Part shown: positions 32,160 through 43,861 of the stretch, piece after piece | Numbering within the stretch: the first letter of the stretch is position 1 | How the letters are laid out: each line of letters opens with the position of its first letter | Assembly (NCBI GenBank): GCA_038373885.1 | Contig: JAWZYV010013026.1 | Coordinates: 1-64,000 of the forward strand | Length of the DNA: 64,000 nt | Direction of reading: 5' to 3' | DNA from: Cheiracanthium punctorium | Taxonomy: Eukaryota > Arthropoda > Arachnida > Araneae > Cheiracanthiidae | The notes under the pieces: model-generated | Database searches by the model: none | Told to the model about the DNA's origin: nothing | What the model saw: only the letters and a program-made list of their open reading frames with translations | Position numbers and translations under genes: made by a program

Positions 32160-32835
32160 TAGGATCAGGTGCGGCACAGCTAGCTGTCGTCAAAAAAGGG
32201 GTCTGTGGCACGCGATGAACGTTTCGATCGTCCGCCATCTTGCTGGTAGTTAACCCTTTGAGGCGACACCCTTTCCCAATGCTGAAAAAAGGGCAGCCTT
32301 TGCCATCGCTCGACTTAACTACCAGCAAAATGGCGGACGATCGAAACGTTCATCGCGTGCCACAGATCTAGAGGACTTTTTTTGACGACAGCTGGCTGTC
32401 GTCAAAAGAAGTCGTCCAAACTGAAAAAAGGGTCTCTAGATCTGTGGCACGCGATGAACATTTCGATCGTTCGCCATCTTGCTGGTAGCTAAGTCGAGCG
32501 ATGGCAAAGGCTGCCCTTTTTCAAAATTGGGCAATCTTTCCAGCTGTTCTCGCGTTCTTCCATTTTTCAGCAGACGTCAGTGCTGTTAAAAAATAATCGT
32601 GACCATTTTTTTTTACGGGAAATGAACGTGCTAAAAAGTAAAGGATTCTCGTGGAGCTATGTCACTCGCAACTATTTTTATAGAAATCAAATCTATTCTT
32701 CGTGACTGGCAACAGTCAAAACGTCAGAGTTTGGTGTCCTCGCGGCGAGGACACCGCGCGTTAAAGGATTAAGTCGAGCGATAGCAACGGCTGCCCTTTT
32801 TTCAGCATTGGGAAAGGGTTTCGCCTCAAAGTGTA
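32160..32835. mobile_element. TTAA-element copy interrupted by another copy
   Basis: The outer sequence (GGCACGCGATGAACGTTTCG ... CTTGCTGGTAG, then GTCGAGCGATAGCAACGG ... TTTCGCCTCAAAG) is one half of the palindromic TTAA family. It is split at its internal TTAA by the complete element 32254-32768. The outer left end is in the palindrome centre and its right end near 32835 is mutated. Confidence 0.75.
32254..32768. mobile_element. Complete TTAA (piggyBac-type) nonautonomous element, 515 bp
   Basis: CCCTTTGAGGCG begins and CGCGCGTTAAAGGA ends the element, both flanked by TTAA (32250-32253, 32769-32772). TTAA target duplication and CCYTTT ends are the piggyBac pattern. The interior carries a large palindrome around CAGCTGGCTGTCG. 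No transposase is encoded. Confidence 0.85.
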
Positions 32836-33338
32836 AAAAAAACCAATAATAATTTATAAGTAAAAATATGATCCGTTTTTCCACAGACTCAGTATGTTCG
32901 CGCAGTAAGATAGAGATGTCAGATTAAACAATGAAAACCCCCCATATAATGATTCAGTTTTTTTTTTCTCGCATTCCGTTCTCACGACATGCATCAAACA
33001 TCAAACTGGTGATTACGGTGTTAGCAGCAATCTGTTTACCTTTCAGCGGCATCTGACGATCTAATGGGTTATCATTTTCTTCCGCGTCTCATTATCGCAG
33101 CACGCGAACCTCGATCATCGGTCATAAATTACACGCCACTCAAGAAAGTGCTTATAACAAAGAGATTGTTTTGCGTTATAGATGAATGGAGATTAAGTAC
33201 GGGGGTTTTTCCTCTCTGCTTTGACACTTAAAATGGGACTTCAGCACATCGCAGAGAAATAAAGAGCTTTATTTTGGATAGGCGGAAATTGTTGGGAAGA
33301 GTAATGAGCGTGTAAATTGATTGAGACTAGAATGTCTA
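32836..33338. other. Unannotated DNA
   Basis: No gene is seen; some GC-richer patches near 33030-33140 have no identifiable function. Confidence 0.45.
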
Positions 33339-33342
33339 TTAA

Positions 33343-33434
33343 CCCTTTCACGAGCGGTGGTTGCATTGTGAAATCACCTTATTTCAGCGCTTACACTGCT
33401 GGTCGAAGAAAGAAATAACAATAATGATCTCAGC
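33343..33434 (+). mobile_element. Left end of a second TTAA-type element family
   Basis: TTAA (33339-33342) is followed by CCCTTTCACGAGCGG, close to the CCCTTTGAGGCG end of the neighbouring family. The body then leads into the 340-bp array. Confidence 0.6.
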
Positions 33435-34797
33435 GCTGAAAAAGTGCAACCGTTGCCATCGATGCATTTAACTACCAACATGGCGGTCGATTGAATCGCC
33501 CATCTCTCGCCACAGAACTAAAAACTGAAGAAGTTTTCTAACACAGCTCGCTGAGCCAAAAGAATTATATATGCTAGTTGTCTGCCAATGCTCGAAATTC
33601 GACCATAAAGCATTAATTTTTTTTTAATTTGAGTCTGAATAAAGTTCTTCTGTCAAATAATCTGTCTCACCATTCCATATACACTGGAACCTACTAAAGT
33701 GACCACCTTGACTAAGAGACTACCTGTTTTTAGTGACCACTTTTGTACAATTTCACTTTACAAGCACCACACAGTGCTGAAAAAGTGCAACTGTTGCCAT
33801 CGATGCATTTAACTACCGACATGGCGGTCGATTGAATCGCCCATCTCTCGCCACAGAACTAAAAACTAAAGACGTTTTCTAACACAGCTCGCTGAGCCAA
33901 AAGAATTATATATACTAGTTGTCTGCCAGTGCTCGAAATTCGACCATAGAGCATTAATTTTTTTTATTTGAGTGTGAATAAAGTTCTTCCGTCAAATAAT
34001 ACGTCTCACCATTCCATATACACTGGAACCTACTAAAGTGACCACCTTGACTAAGAGACTACCTGTTTTTAGTGATCACTTTTGTACAATTTCACTTTAC
34101 AAGCACCACACAGTGCTGAAAAAGTGCAACTGTTGCCATCGATGCATTTAACTACCGACATGGCGGTCGATTGAATCGCCCATCTCTCGCCACAGAACTA
34201 AAAACTAAAGACGTTTTCTAACACAGCTCGCTGAGCCAAAAGAATTATATATACTAGTTGTCTGCCAGTGCTCGAAATTCGACCATAGAGCATTAATTTT
34301 TTTTTTTTATTTGAGTGTGAATAAAGTTCTTCCGTCAAATAATACGTCTCACCATTCCATATACACTGGAACCTACTAAAGTGACCACCTTGACTAAGAG
34401 ACTACCTGTTTTTAGTGATCACTTTTGTACAATTTCACTTTACAAGCACCACACAGTGCTGAAAAAGTGCAACTGTTGCCATCGATGCATTTAACTACCG
34501 ACATGGCGGTCGATTGAATCGCCCATCTCTCGCCACAGAACTAAAAACTAAAGACGTTTTCTAACACAGCTCGCTGAGCCAAAAGAATTATATATACTAG
34601 TTGTCTGCCAGTGCTCGAAATTCGACCATAGAGCATTAATTTTTTTTAATTTGAGTGTGAATAAAGTTCTTCCGTCAAATAATACGTCTCACCATTCCAT
34701 ATACACTGGAACCTACTAAAGTGACCACCTTGACTAAGAGACTACCTGTTTTTAGTGACCACTTTTGTACAATTTCACTTTAAAACCACCACACATT
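33435..34797 (+). repeat. 340-bp tandem array, four units
   Basis: Units start at 33435, 33776, 34115 and 34458 with GCTGAAAAAGTGCAACNGTT. The first third (GTTGCCATCGATGCATTTAAC, CATGGCGGTCGATTG) is homologous to the TTAA-element family. The last third holds CACTGGAACCTACTAAAGTG and AGTGACCACTTTTGTACAA, the terminal motif of the pogo-like element at 42370-43859. Units differ mainly in a T-run length; the first is the most divergent. The monomer is therefore a chimera of two transposon ends. Confidence 0.93.
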
Positions 34798-35744
34798 TCT
34801 GTGAAGACGGTGTTTTTATAAAAACTGTATTATATTTTGCTAAATGCAAAGGCAGCTCCAGAGAGTGGATCGTAGGGTCATCTCCCTCTACCGACCTTGG
34901 ATTTCGCACATTCAGTTTGCATTTCGAACAATTTAAGCTAATCTAAAAAGTCTACTACCCCCCCCCCCCTCCTAAAATTGAGCCTAGACCTCTCCTCGGC
35001 TAAAGGCCTATTATGTTTGGAGTTATAAAATCTTAAAAAGTCCAATGATTCAATTCTACTTGCTGAGACGTACCACTGATGCAGGTTTATTTGGAAATTG
35101 AATTTTTTTGAAAAGGTATGGTAAAATAGTACCAGAATATTTTATAAGTGGAATTAAAATTATTTTATTGCCTGCGGTTCCAGTTCAAACTTCGCAATCA
35201 ATAGCATTACGATGTATAAACTTGATGAGCATTCCTGTTCTATTGACTAATGCTTCCTTCGTATTTAAGTTTCTTATTAGTATAAAGATGCAATTTACTA
35301 ACTTATGTGGTGACAAACTATGGTATTTTTCTGTTAGCCAGGTGCAAATCCCGCCAACTGTTTTTTCTGGGAAACGTCTAAAGACTACTTCTGAAACATT
35401 GTCTTCCCCCCCCCCAAAAAAAAAGGTGGAAATTTTTAACCGTATACAAAATAGTATTTAGATACAGAATTCAATATATACAAAAATATCAATATACTAA
35501 AAAGTAATTTGTGTGCTTATTTGTTACATAGTGGGGAATTTCTGAAAACGTTTGGAATTGAATAAAAATACGAAATTAAACTTCCAAAATATAGATAGGT
35601 ATGAACAACTAAGTACTGGAAATCGCTTCAGGTTTATAAGAATTTTTCACAAATCACAATTATTTGGCAATTTTTCCCTTGCTCCCGGCTAACCGAAAAA
35701 AAAAACCCAACCCACTCACAGTCAAAGAATTTAAAAACTCTACT
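34798..35744. other. Unannotated DNA with C-runs
   Basis: C-runs occur near 34960 and 35408. Plus frames of 63 and 117 residues (34755-34946, 35108-35461) have no motif I recognise; the first begins inside the array. Confidence 0.4.
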
Positions 35745-36045
35745 GGATAGTTACTGATTTCATTGTCATCATGGCAAATTATTTAATCGTAGCTACGGTG
35801 AAATGTTCTCTATTCATCAGATATTCGATTATGCCAACATTAATAAAAGTTCCAATCATCATTTTTAGGTTCTATTATAACTGACTTCAATACACTTCAT
35901 TAATAATATTATTTTCATTCCCTCTTAATTGCTGAGGTATTTCTTCAATAATACTTTTGGAGAAAATTTGCTTTGTCATACTGCCTGGCGGGATATTATG
36001 AAGAAATTGTCGAAGTGACGCGTTTCTGAGTAGCGTATCTTGGAT
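35745..36045 (+). repeat. Third copy of the duplicated-block tail
   Basis: ATTTCATTGTCATCATGGCAA, TTCTCTATTCATCAGATATT and GAAGAAATTGTC match 48865-49020 and 52475-52800 with divergence. It preserves sequence beyond 49020, showing that the second unit of the segmental duplication keeps the original right flank. Confidence 0.7.
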
Positions 36046-36350
36046 AGCGACCTGTTCTGCTTCGTTCGTTTTCCCCTTGGAGGAACGAATAGTTAAATAT
36101 TATTCTCTCCTATAATTTCATTTTTTTTTATAAGGATGTATATAAATACTACGCTGTTCGAGCCTCGTCAGGAGGAGACTCCTCCCCCCCCCCCGAGCCC
36201 CCTACATTTTTAGTTTCATTATTGCCATATTAAAACTACATATTAATTGACTATGTCATTTTAATTCTCATCTTTCGTGTATTTCACCTGGTAACAGTAT
36301 GTTGAAATTTTTATGATTGTAACTTACTTATAGAAAAATGCATGTGATGC
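36046..36350. other. Unannotated DNA
   Basis: A CCTCCCCCCCCCCCCGAGCC-like C-run occurs near 36180. No gene is seen. Confidence 0.4.
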
Positions 36351-36518
36351 ATAGTCTACAGCTTACGAAATATTGTAACAATAGATTAAGACTGTTGTGA
36401 ACTAATAGTATTTAAATATATGTAAAAAAAAATACATGTGATGCATATTCTACAGCTTACGAAATATTGTAACAATAGAATAAAGCTGTTGTGAACTAAT
36501 AGTATTTAATATGTGTAA
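36351..36518 (+). repeat. 84-bp tandem duplication
   Basis: CATGTGATGCATAGTCTACA at 36351 and CATGTGATGCATATTCTACA at 36435 begin two near-identical 84-bp units. Confidence 0.9.
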
Positions 36519-37064
36519 AATTATGTCGCATTTTTATGTTCCTTTTTATGGGACATATTTTTCGGACAATTTTCAATAAAGGGGATGAAAGATAAAATGA
36601 CATATTCATTAATATACATCATGACAGAGATTTTACGCAGAAAAATTTCCAAATCCACGTTAGATTAAGTTTATTTCATCATTAGAACATTATTTACAAT
36701 TATGTACAACGTATGATTAGACAGTTCGTCTAGCTTACCCAATATCTGGGTGCAAAATGCAACAGAGAATGGTCCATATAAGAGGTTTCAGAGATTCACA
36801 TGGTTAGCTTGGTGATACTCCATCAGGTAGTGGCCCTGATTCCTAAGTTTTTTCCTTAGTCCTTAGTTGGTTTAGAATTATCTAGCAATATTCCGATTTT
36901 TTAGTGTACATGGGAGAAGGTTTAAGGCAAGGCTTAGCCGAGATTTACAGGGCATTAATGAGAAAAGTATTGCTGACGGCTTTAGTTGCCCTTCCAAAAC
37001 AGAAATTGCGCCAAGCATTGCATTGAAATTAAATTATCCAGTTATTAGGGGGGAAAATTATAAT
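36519..37064. other. Unannotated DNA
   Basis: No gene, RNA or repeat family is recognised. Confidence 0.45.
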
Positions 37065-37068
37065 TTAA

Positions 37069-37568
37069 CCCTTTGAGGCGCAACCCTTCCCCAATGCTGA
37101 AAAAAGGGCAGCCGTTGCCATCGCTCGACTTAACTACCAGCAAGATGGAGGATGATCGAAACGTTCATCAAACGTTCATCGCTGGCTGTGCCGGCACAGC
37201 CAGCTGTTGTCAAAAAAGGGTCCCTAGATCTGTGGCACGCGATGAACGTTTCGATCGTCCTCCAGCTGGTAGTTAGATCGATCGCTGGTAGTTAGCTCGA
37301 GCGATGGCAACGGCTGCCCGTTTTTCAGCATTGGGCAATCTATTCGGCTGTTCTCGCATTTTTCCATTTTTCAGCAGATGTCAGTGCTGTTAAAAATAAT
37401 AGTGACCATTTTTTTACGGAAAATGACGTGCTAAAAAGTAAAGGATTCTCGTAGAGCTAGGTCACCCGCAACTATTTTTATAGAAATCCAATCTATTCTT
37501 CGTGACTGGCAATAGTCAAAACGTCAGAGTTTGGTGTCCTCACGGCGAGGACACCGCGCGTTAAAGGA
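37069..37568. mobile_element. Complete TTAA (piggyBac-type) nonautonomous element, 500 bp
   Basis: Flanked by TTAA at 37065-37068 and 37569-37572. It starts CCCTTTGAGGCGC and ends GCGCGTTAAAGGA. The first 250 bp form a palindrome centred on GCTGGCTGTGCCGGCACAGC. The remainder is shared with the copies at 22217 and 32254. Small tandem duplications (AACGTTCATC, CTGGTAGTTAG) distinguish this copy. Confidence 0.87.
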
Positions 37569-37572
37569 TTAA

Positions 37573-38463
37573 TGAAGTATTACTTTAAGGCACCAAAAAT
37601 GGGCTTTAAACGCTATATAGATAGATATAAATGTATCCAAAAAGCACAACAATGGTGAGAATATAACAGAAAAAATGATTGGAATTGTTCTTTTATTTGT
37701 ATTTGAAAAATAAATCCATTTCGTCAAATCTTCTATTCCTACTTCAAAACTTCTTACTAATCCTCTTATCATTTCTTACAGCTACAAACCATAAAACTAA
37801 ATTAGTTTCGTCTCTTAAAATATATACATTTTATCAAAAGAAATATTACATCCTTTATTAATACCATTATTAAACGGAGTTAAATGAATTCAATATAATT
37901 TACAAAAGTTTTTGAAAGTTTCTTCAAATGTCTTTAATCCGTTATAATGAATTGGTTTTGGATCTAAAAAAACTTTTCCCATTGGAGAAAAATAATAACT
38001 GGGATTATCAGAAAAGGTATGTGGGTGCATTTTCAAAATTCGGTGCCATTTGCTGTCCATGTGTAAAATATTTGTTTAGAAGGTATAAGAAAATTTAAAT
38101 GATTTTTCTTTTTATCAGGTTTTTATCAGACAGTTTCCAGTACTGAAACAATAGATTACAAAAGGTACTATTGAATAAATTCTTTTAAAAAACGAAATGA
38201 GTAGAGATGATCTAGAAATATAGTTGTCCGAATCATAGAACATAGGCCATGTTATGCAGAATAACTGCCTGAAAACTAAAATTTGTGCCCTGACATGATA
38301 TAACATCGTGAGGGCATGTCATGTCTGTTACCTTAATTAGCTGTACAAAATATACTTATTTATTTATTGTCTAATTTACATCATGATAATTTTAGTTTAA
38401 ATTAATGTCTCTTTTCATGTTCCTGTGGAATTATTTAGCCTCATGAATTTTTGTTCTTTCAAA
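37573..38463. other. Unannotated AT-rich DNA
   Basis: Short frames on both strands lack motifs. Nothing else is seen. Confidence 0.45.
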
Positions 38464-38501
38464 TGCCATGTCTGTTACTGTAATAGGTAACAGACATGGC
38501 A
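38464..38501. repeat. Perfect 15-bp hairpin
   Basis: TGCCATGTCTGTTAC and GTAACAGACATGGCA enclose TGTAATAG. CATGTCTGTTACC also occurs at about 38320, and a degenerate CAGATATGGCAAAC follows the right arm. Confidence 0.75.
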
Positions 38502-38567
38502 AACTTAGTAGCAGATATGGCAAACAAAAATTTACAACAACAAAAAATTATGGAAAAGACTATATTA

Positions 38568-38971
38568 TTAGGTTGTAACGAAAGTTTCCAGCCACCATAA
38601 ACATCGTCAGTAAACAGTTTGCGTTGGCGTATTTGCTCCTATTTTGTCAAACGATTTTTGGCATTTGAGAGAAAGAGACTTACTTTATAACTCTGTGTTA
38701 TGAAATCTGTAAAAAAATATAGTTATCATTGAGTACAAGGTGTGTCAAATGGAACTATCACTCTAGAATATTAGAACCATCTTTTACTTCCAGTTGTGTT
38801 GCAAAAAGTCAGCTACAGAATATCAACGAATAATGAGTACAGCTTTAAATACTATTGTTGCATCACGTGAGACTGTGCAGGTTTGGTACCGAAAGTTCAA
38901 AAAGAGTTATCTAAGAAGTTAGAAGTTAGTTTTTCAAGCAGATTTGGCGGAAAACTTTCGTTACAACTTGA
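38568..38971 (+). mobile_element. Mariner-type nonautonomous element, copy 2 (404 bp)
   Basis: TA-flanked (38566-38567, 38972-38973), starting TTAGGTTGTAACGAAAGTTT and ending CTTTCGTTACAACTTGA. The body aligns along its whole length with copies 1 and 3 but is more diverged near the left TIR (CAGCCACCATAAAC). Confidence 0.85.
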
Positions 38972-38973
38972 TA

Positions 38974-39563
38974 TATAGACAAAAAGACTCTATTAAATAC
39001 ATCATTGTGCATTATTTTTTGCTGAACATAAGTGTACGAATTTTAAAGTGGTTGAAATATTTGTATTTAAATAGGACATAATGATAATATATTATGCTGC
39101 AAATGAGTTCAGATAGATCAGTTACCCATTACAAGATGGACAGACAGAAAGAAATTAAATACCAAGAGTGAGTAAAGTATTTAATGCTTCTTTAACATGC
39201 AAATTCGCGCAGTATCTGTCTTCTTACAAGCCCTCTTTCGGAAGGCCAGTGCCACTACGAGAATTTACGTAGCCTGGGGCAAAACTTAAATGAAGTGCCC
39301 CTTGTCTCATAGAACCATAACTGATTTTGGTACCCCTTATCACGGCGCCTGAGGCACGTGCCCTGTTTGCAACACCCCTCCTGATTGGGGCCTGCGAACG
39401 TCTTGTTTTATCATCACTCCAGTTTTAACAGTATATAAATAATTCGTTATAACACAGTTATAATGTTATAAATAAATTAGCACGTTATAAATAAACGTTA
39501 TAACTAATTACTCTTTGACACGTTATAAATGATTACTCTTTGATGGACGATAGAAAATAAAAT
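38974..39563. other. Unannotated DNA with CGTTATAA repeats
   Basis: Around 39440-39530 CGTTATAA(A/C) words recur five times. At 39240-39400 there is a GC-richer segment (GGCGCCTGAGGCACGTGCCC) that may be a transposon fragment. Confidence 0.4.
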
Positions 39564-41185
39564 CTGAGTAGAAACTTTAATGTCAGTAAGCATTTTTGAA
39601 AAAACTGAAGAATGAAATAAAAGGGATTCAAATATTTTTATATTATTAATCGTTTAAGTTCGCTGTTAAGAAATAACGCAACAAATATAATTTATAAATT
39701 ACATAATTATCAGAAAAAAGTCGCTTATACAAAACCGGTATCTTCAGCTTGAGTAAAAACTTTAAGGCCACCAGTAATTTTTTTAGAATAAATATACATG
39801 TACTGGATTAAATATTACTGAAGTTGCTCAGATTGTGACAACTCTTAAATTTGCAAATTTGCCATACTTTTCTTCGAAGTTTTGGAGCTCTGTGAAGATG
39901 GCGAAAGGTTCGAAGTTAAATGATCATGAAGGACAGAGAGAGGGCAGATTGGAGCTCTTTCTTCAACAGGAATGAGTAGCGCTGTACACTACTGCAGTAA
40001 AGATAGGAAGGTCAAAGACTGTAGTCAACAATTCTTTTAATTTTTCAAGACAATTATGGCAAAAAGAACACAGGAGTAAGACCTGAAGCTTTGTTCTTGC
40101 GTGATGAAAGAAGAGTTTCTGGACTTGAATCTACTGGAAAGGACTCAACCAGGAAACTTATTCTGGTGGCAGGTTTAAATGTTTGTCAAAAATTGGTTTA
40201 TAACACAATTAGGGGGTCTGGAAGATATATTTATACAGCAAAATTGGCTAAGCCTCAGTTGCTGCGGAAGAACAAAATAGATCGTTTGAACTTCAGCTGA
40301 CCTGGGATAGCCACTGGATAGAAATAGTTTATCTGATTATAAAAGGGGAATTTGGATGAACCAGGCTGATGGAAGTACTATTAGCATGATTTAAGGAAAG
40401 AAAAAGAAAAGAAAGGCTCCATGCGCCAATTAGTTGGAGGCTCTGTGATGACCTGGAGGTGCTTTGCTTGCAGTGGTGAGGGTTCAATTGTGTTCGTTTC
40501 AGTATAAAGGGAATTCGCAAGCATATCAAAGTGTCCTACCAAGTCATCTTTTACCAAATTCTGAATCGCTTGCGGTAGAATATTAAAAATATCTGCGAGA
40601 TAATGCACCTATCCATTCGAGTTTAATGCTTGTCAAAAAATGGTGTATAACACAAGTAAAGTGTCGGGAAGATATATTTATACAGCAAAAGTTTAAAAGC
40701 TGTAAAAACAGAAATTCTGAAATGGCCATCTAACTTTCCAGATATTAACCCAATAGAGAACTTATGGGATGACTTAGTCAGAAGTGTTCATGCAAATGGG
40801 ATACATTTAACATCACCAGTAGAACTGAAATCTACTACCAAGAACGAATGGTATAAAACGACCCTGAACTTTGAAAAAGACTAGTTTCATCCATGAAAAA
40901 AAGAATATTTGAAGTAATTCCAAGGAATGGCTCCTACACAAGCTTTAAAAAAAATTCCGTCTTATATGCTATTTTCTATGCTGGCCTTAAAGTTTTTACT
41001 CAGGTTTAAATACTTGTGTTCGATTATATTTTCGGATAATAAAGTATTTACAAATTAGTTTTGCTGCATTTTTTTACTTGTATTTTTCAAGGTTAATAAG
41101 TATCAGTCAGATAACATTTTAATGCTCAGTTCAAAATTTTTCGATTTTCGCGAAATTTTTTCACTGGCCTTAAAGTTTTTATTCA
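39564..41185 (+). mobile_element. Decayed Tc1-family element with double (IR/DR) ends, about 1.6 kb
   Basis: The terminal motif CTGAGTANAAACTTTAANG occurs at about 39564 and 39750. Its complement CCTTAAAGTTTTTA(C/T)TCAG occurs at about 40984 and 41167. Outer and inner repeats are about 185 bp apart on both sides, the IR/DR arrangement known from some Tc1 elements. The transposase relic lies between the inner repeats. The outer ends are eroded and the TA flanks are not clear. Confidence 0.8.
39897..40960 (+). pseudogene. Tc1-family transposase pseudogene, frameshifted
   Basis: It begins ATGGCGAAAGGTTCGAAG (MAKGSKLNDHE), then IGRSKTVVNNF and NYGKKNTGVRPEA across frameshifts. 40091-40300 reads RDERRVSGLES, YIYTAKLAKPQLL and KNKIDRLNFS. 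Later blocks read NLDEPG, HDLRKEKEKKGSMRQ, GGSVMTWRCF and finally ILKWPSNFPDINPIENLWDD, which carries the DPIEN-like catalytic Glu motif. The QDNAPIH-type block with the second Asp is damaged: a 70-bp duplicate of 40180-40252 sits at 40619-40693. Multiple stops and shifts mean no function. Confidence 0.88.
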
Positions 41186-41399
41186 GACTGAGCATATCAA
41201 ATGCTTTTATCATTAATAAAATGTAAGTTTTTAAGTTTTGTATTTAAATCAATTTTTTGTATATTTATTATATTAAACACAATCCAGTGACCACAGTTTA
41301 TGTTCACGCATATAATGGTTATTATCTGCATTTGACACGAATACTCATTAATAATGTTAATTAATCACTTTCCGCTGAATTTAATGTATCGTCGATATC

Positions 41400-41444
<45 letters not shown>

Positions 41445-42367
41445 AGTAGATAGCTATAGTCTAGTTCATATTATATAGTTAATTCATTTAATGTGCAAAG
41501 TTTTATTCTTGAAATCTTATTTCAATACATAACAAACATAATCTCAAAACTTTTTTTGCTGTTACGTTCTACTCTATTTTTTATTCTACTTCATAATTTA
41601 CTAAATTTTTTAATGTTCTATAGGTAGATTCATTATTCTAACTGAAAAGATAAATTTTTATAGCTTTTATTATCATTATTTTTTTTGTCCTTTTAAATCT
41701 TATAAATAACAAGCCTAATATTAACCAAAAAACTTTCGCAATTACTCTTCAATCCAGTTTTTTCCCTCTAATTTACTACATTATTTTAAGTGCTTTATGG
41801 GTATAAAACAAATGTGAATCCCAAAACTGCATTTTCATTGAAAACGAGTTTTAAACTCGCAAACTATTAAGAAAATGTATAATGGATTTTCTGTTTTAAT
41901 ATGCAGCACAGCTAAATATTATCTAAAAACAAAAAGTTTAAAAGAATTTAGACTCTAAACAATTCCTTTTAAAATAGTTAACTACTAAATTTATTAGGAA
42001 GTTAATCCTGATGCTTGTATAGGAAAAAATGTACTTATTTATTAAGATAAATTACACAAGGACTTAAGAAAATACTATTAAAAACTTTTCTTTATAGCAT
42101 AAACTAATCTGCCATTTAGTATTTTTGTATATTTATTTTTATTATTTATTATTTTTGTATAGTATAAAACTACATATATTTTTTTTATCAGCTACTTACG
42201 GAACTTTACAAAGGAAATGAAACCTATATCAAAATGCATTATATTTCACATTAAATCCTGCATATAGGAAACGATACTTTCATAAGCCTGTCTTACGATT
42301 TTAATGAAACGTTGTCTTTAAATCTTTTATTACCACGCTCAGATTATTCGGCTCCACTTGAATAATG
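41186..42367. other. Unannotated AT-rich DNA
   Basis: The only structure is the (AT)n run at 41404-41438. Confidence 0.5.
41404..41438. repeat. (AT)n microsatellite
   Basis: About 17 uninterrupted AT dinucleotides. Confidence 0.95.
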
Positions 42368-42369
42368 TA

Positions 42370-43859
42370 CAGTGGAACCTGCCTAATGTGACCACCCTCG
42401 GGAACGACAAAACTGGTCACCTTATACTGGTGATCACCTTACAAAGGTAGCACTTTAATAAATTTGTCTATGCTTAAAATTCAAGTAAAACTTGCACAAA
42501 CACTCTACAGTTTATTTATAACAAGATCTCAAAATCAATAAATATCCATGAACAAAAAAGAGGAATGTAAGGAGTAAAATACTGAAACATTAAAATGCAC
42601 AATGCATACAAATTGTGTGCGACTTCCTTACATTTCAATATGTATTTTAATACTTCTTGGTCACAATGAATAATAAAAAATAAATATGAATTAAAAAAAA
42701 CAAATTTCCATTTTGCAGCTGGACATATTACTAAAGAACAGTTTGAATATTTGGGTTGTTTTCATATTTGCACAAATATAATTCATGATACAATTTTCAC
42801 TAGTGTACATCAAGAACACATTGTTTAGTTAACACACTGTGCTGTAACAGCAAAGTTCTAAAAGGGCGGATCACCAAATAAATCGCCAGGTTGAAAAAAT
42901 GAGAAGAAATGTTAGACTATACATGTTTGGCAAAATTTAAATGTGACTCGCGTATGCAGACTTCCTTCAAGGGGGAGGGGGGGTTATAGACATAACTTTG
43001 TGCTAAAATGCGTAATATTTAAGCTAAAAAATGAAAATTTATGAACATTTTGTTAAAAATTTTTTGACTAGGGGGGGCAGGTGAATCTCCCCCCATTGCA
43101 TACGCCACTGGTGATCAGAATATAGTTTTTGTAGCCTAGACAAAATTATTGTAATTCTTCATACAGGAAGAAAGGAAGAAAAAAGGGAAAGGAAGAAAAT
43201 TAAAAATATTCAGAGACTACAGACGCCAACAAAATGCATTACAAAGGCTAAAACCAAAGTAAATTAAGAAGCAGTTAAATAGCATTATTGACAGATGGGA
43301 GATTTAAAATGGCAAGAGTATTACATTTAGAATAGGTAAAAGGAAATCAGAAGTACTCATAAATGTGTGATTAACTTCATCAAAAGTAATTGTAAATATG
43401 TGATTAACTGCATCCCACACACCTCTTACCAGAAAACCACGCAGAATCAATTTTAGCATCAACAGAAATATAAAAGAATCTACACTAAAACAAGTTTTCC
43501 TTTTTAATTTATTTATCTAATTTTTTTTATTCATCTATTGAGAACAAGTGTTACAGAAGAAAGAATCAGTATTGAGATCAAATCTTATGTTAAACAACTG
43601 AAAAGGAATATAGCATTCTATATTATCTGAATGTGTTTTATATTTAAGAGGCAGTTTATAGTGGAAAGTGGTCACATTTGACAGGTTAAAAAACTTAAAT
43701 TTGGCAGATTATCTGGTCACTATACAGTTTTCGCAGGTGGTCACTTTACATGATATTTTCCCCATACATTTTTTATGAGTTACAATGAAATTTCACAAAA
43801 GTGTTCACTTTAGACAGGTGGTCTCTTTACCAAGGTGATCACTTTAGCAGGTTCCACTG
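42370..43859. mobile_element. Pogo-like nonautonomous element, 1490 bp
   Basis: CAGTGGAACCTGCCTAATGT and its inverse ACTTTAGCAGGTTCCACTG end the element between TA dinucleotides (42368-42369, 43860-43861). Both sub-terminal regions carry repeated TGGTCAC and GGTGATCAC words (42411-42450; 43665-43850), likely transposase-binding sites. CAGTGGAACCT ends are typical of pogo/Tigger. No transposase frame is left. At 42946-43115 a smaller inverted block (CGTATGCAG ... TTGCATACG) with G-runs may be a nested insertion. Confidence 0.85.
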
Positions 43860-43861
43860 TA

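Noticed and set aside
22129..32884. Shared frames containing EKRAAVAIAR at 22129-22386 and 32693-32884
   Set aside because: They are readings of the palindromic TTAA element and occur on both strands.
33435..34797. Regularly spaced repeats resembling a CRISPR-like array
   Set aside because: Units are 340 bp with no unique spacers and the genome is eukaryotic. The same holds for the 172-bp and 204-bp arrays.
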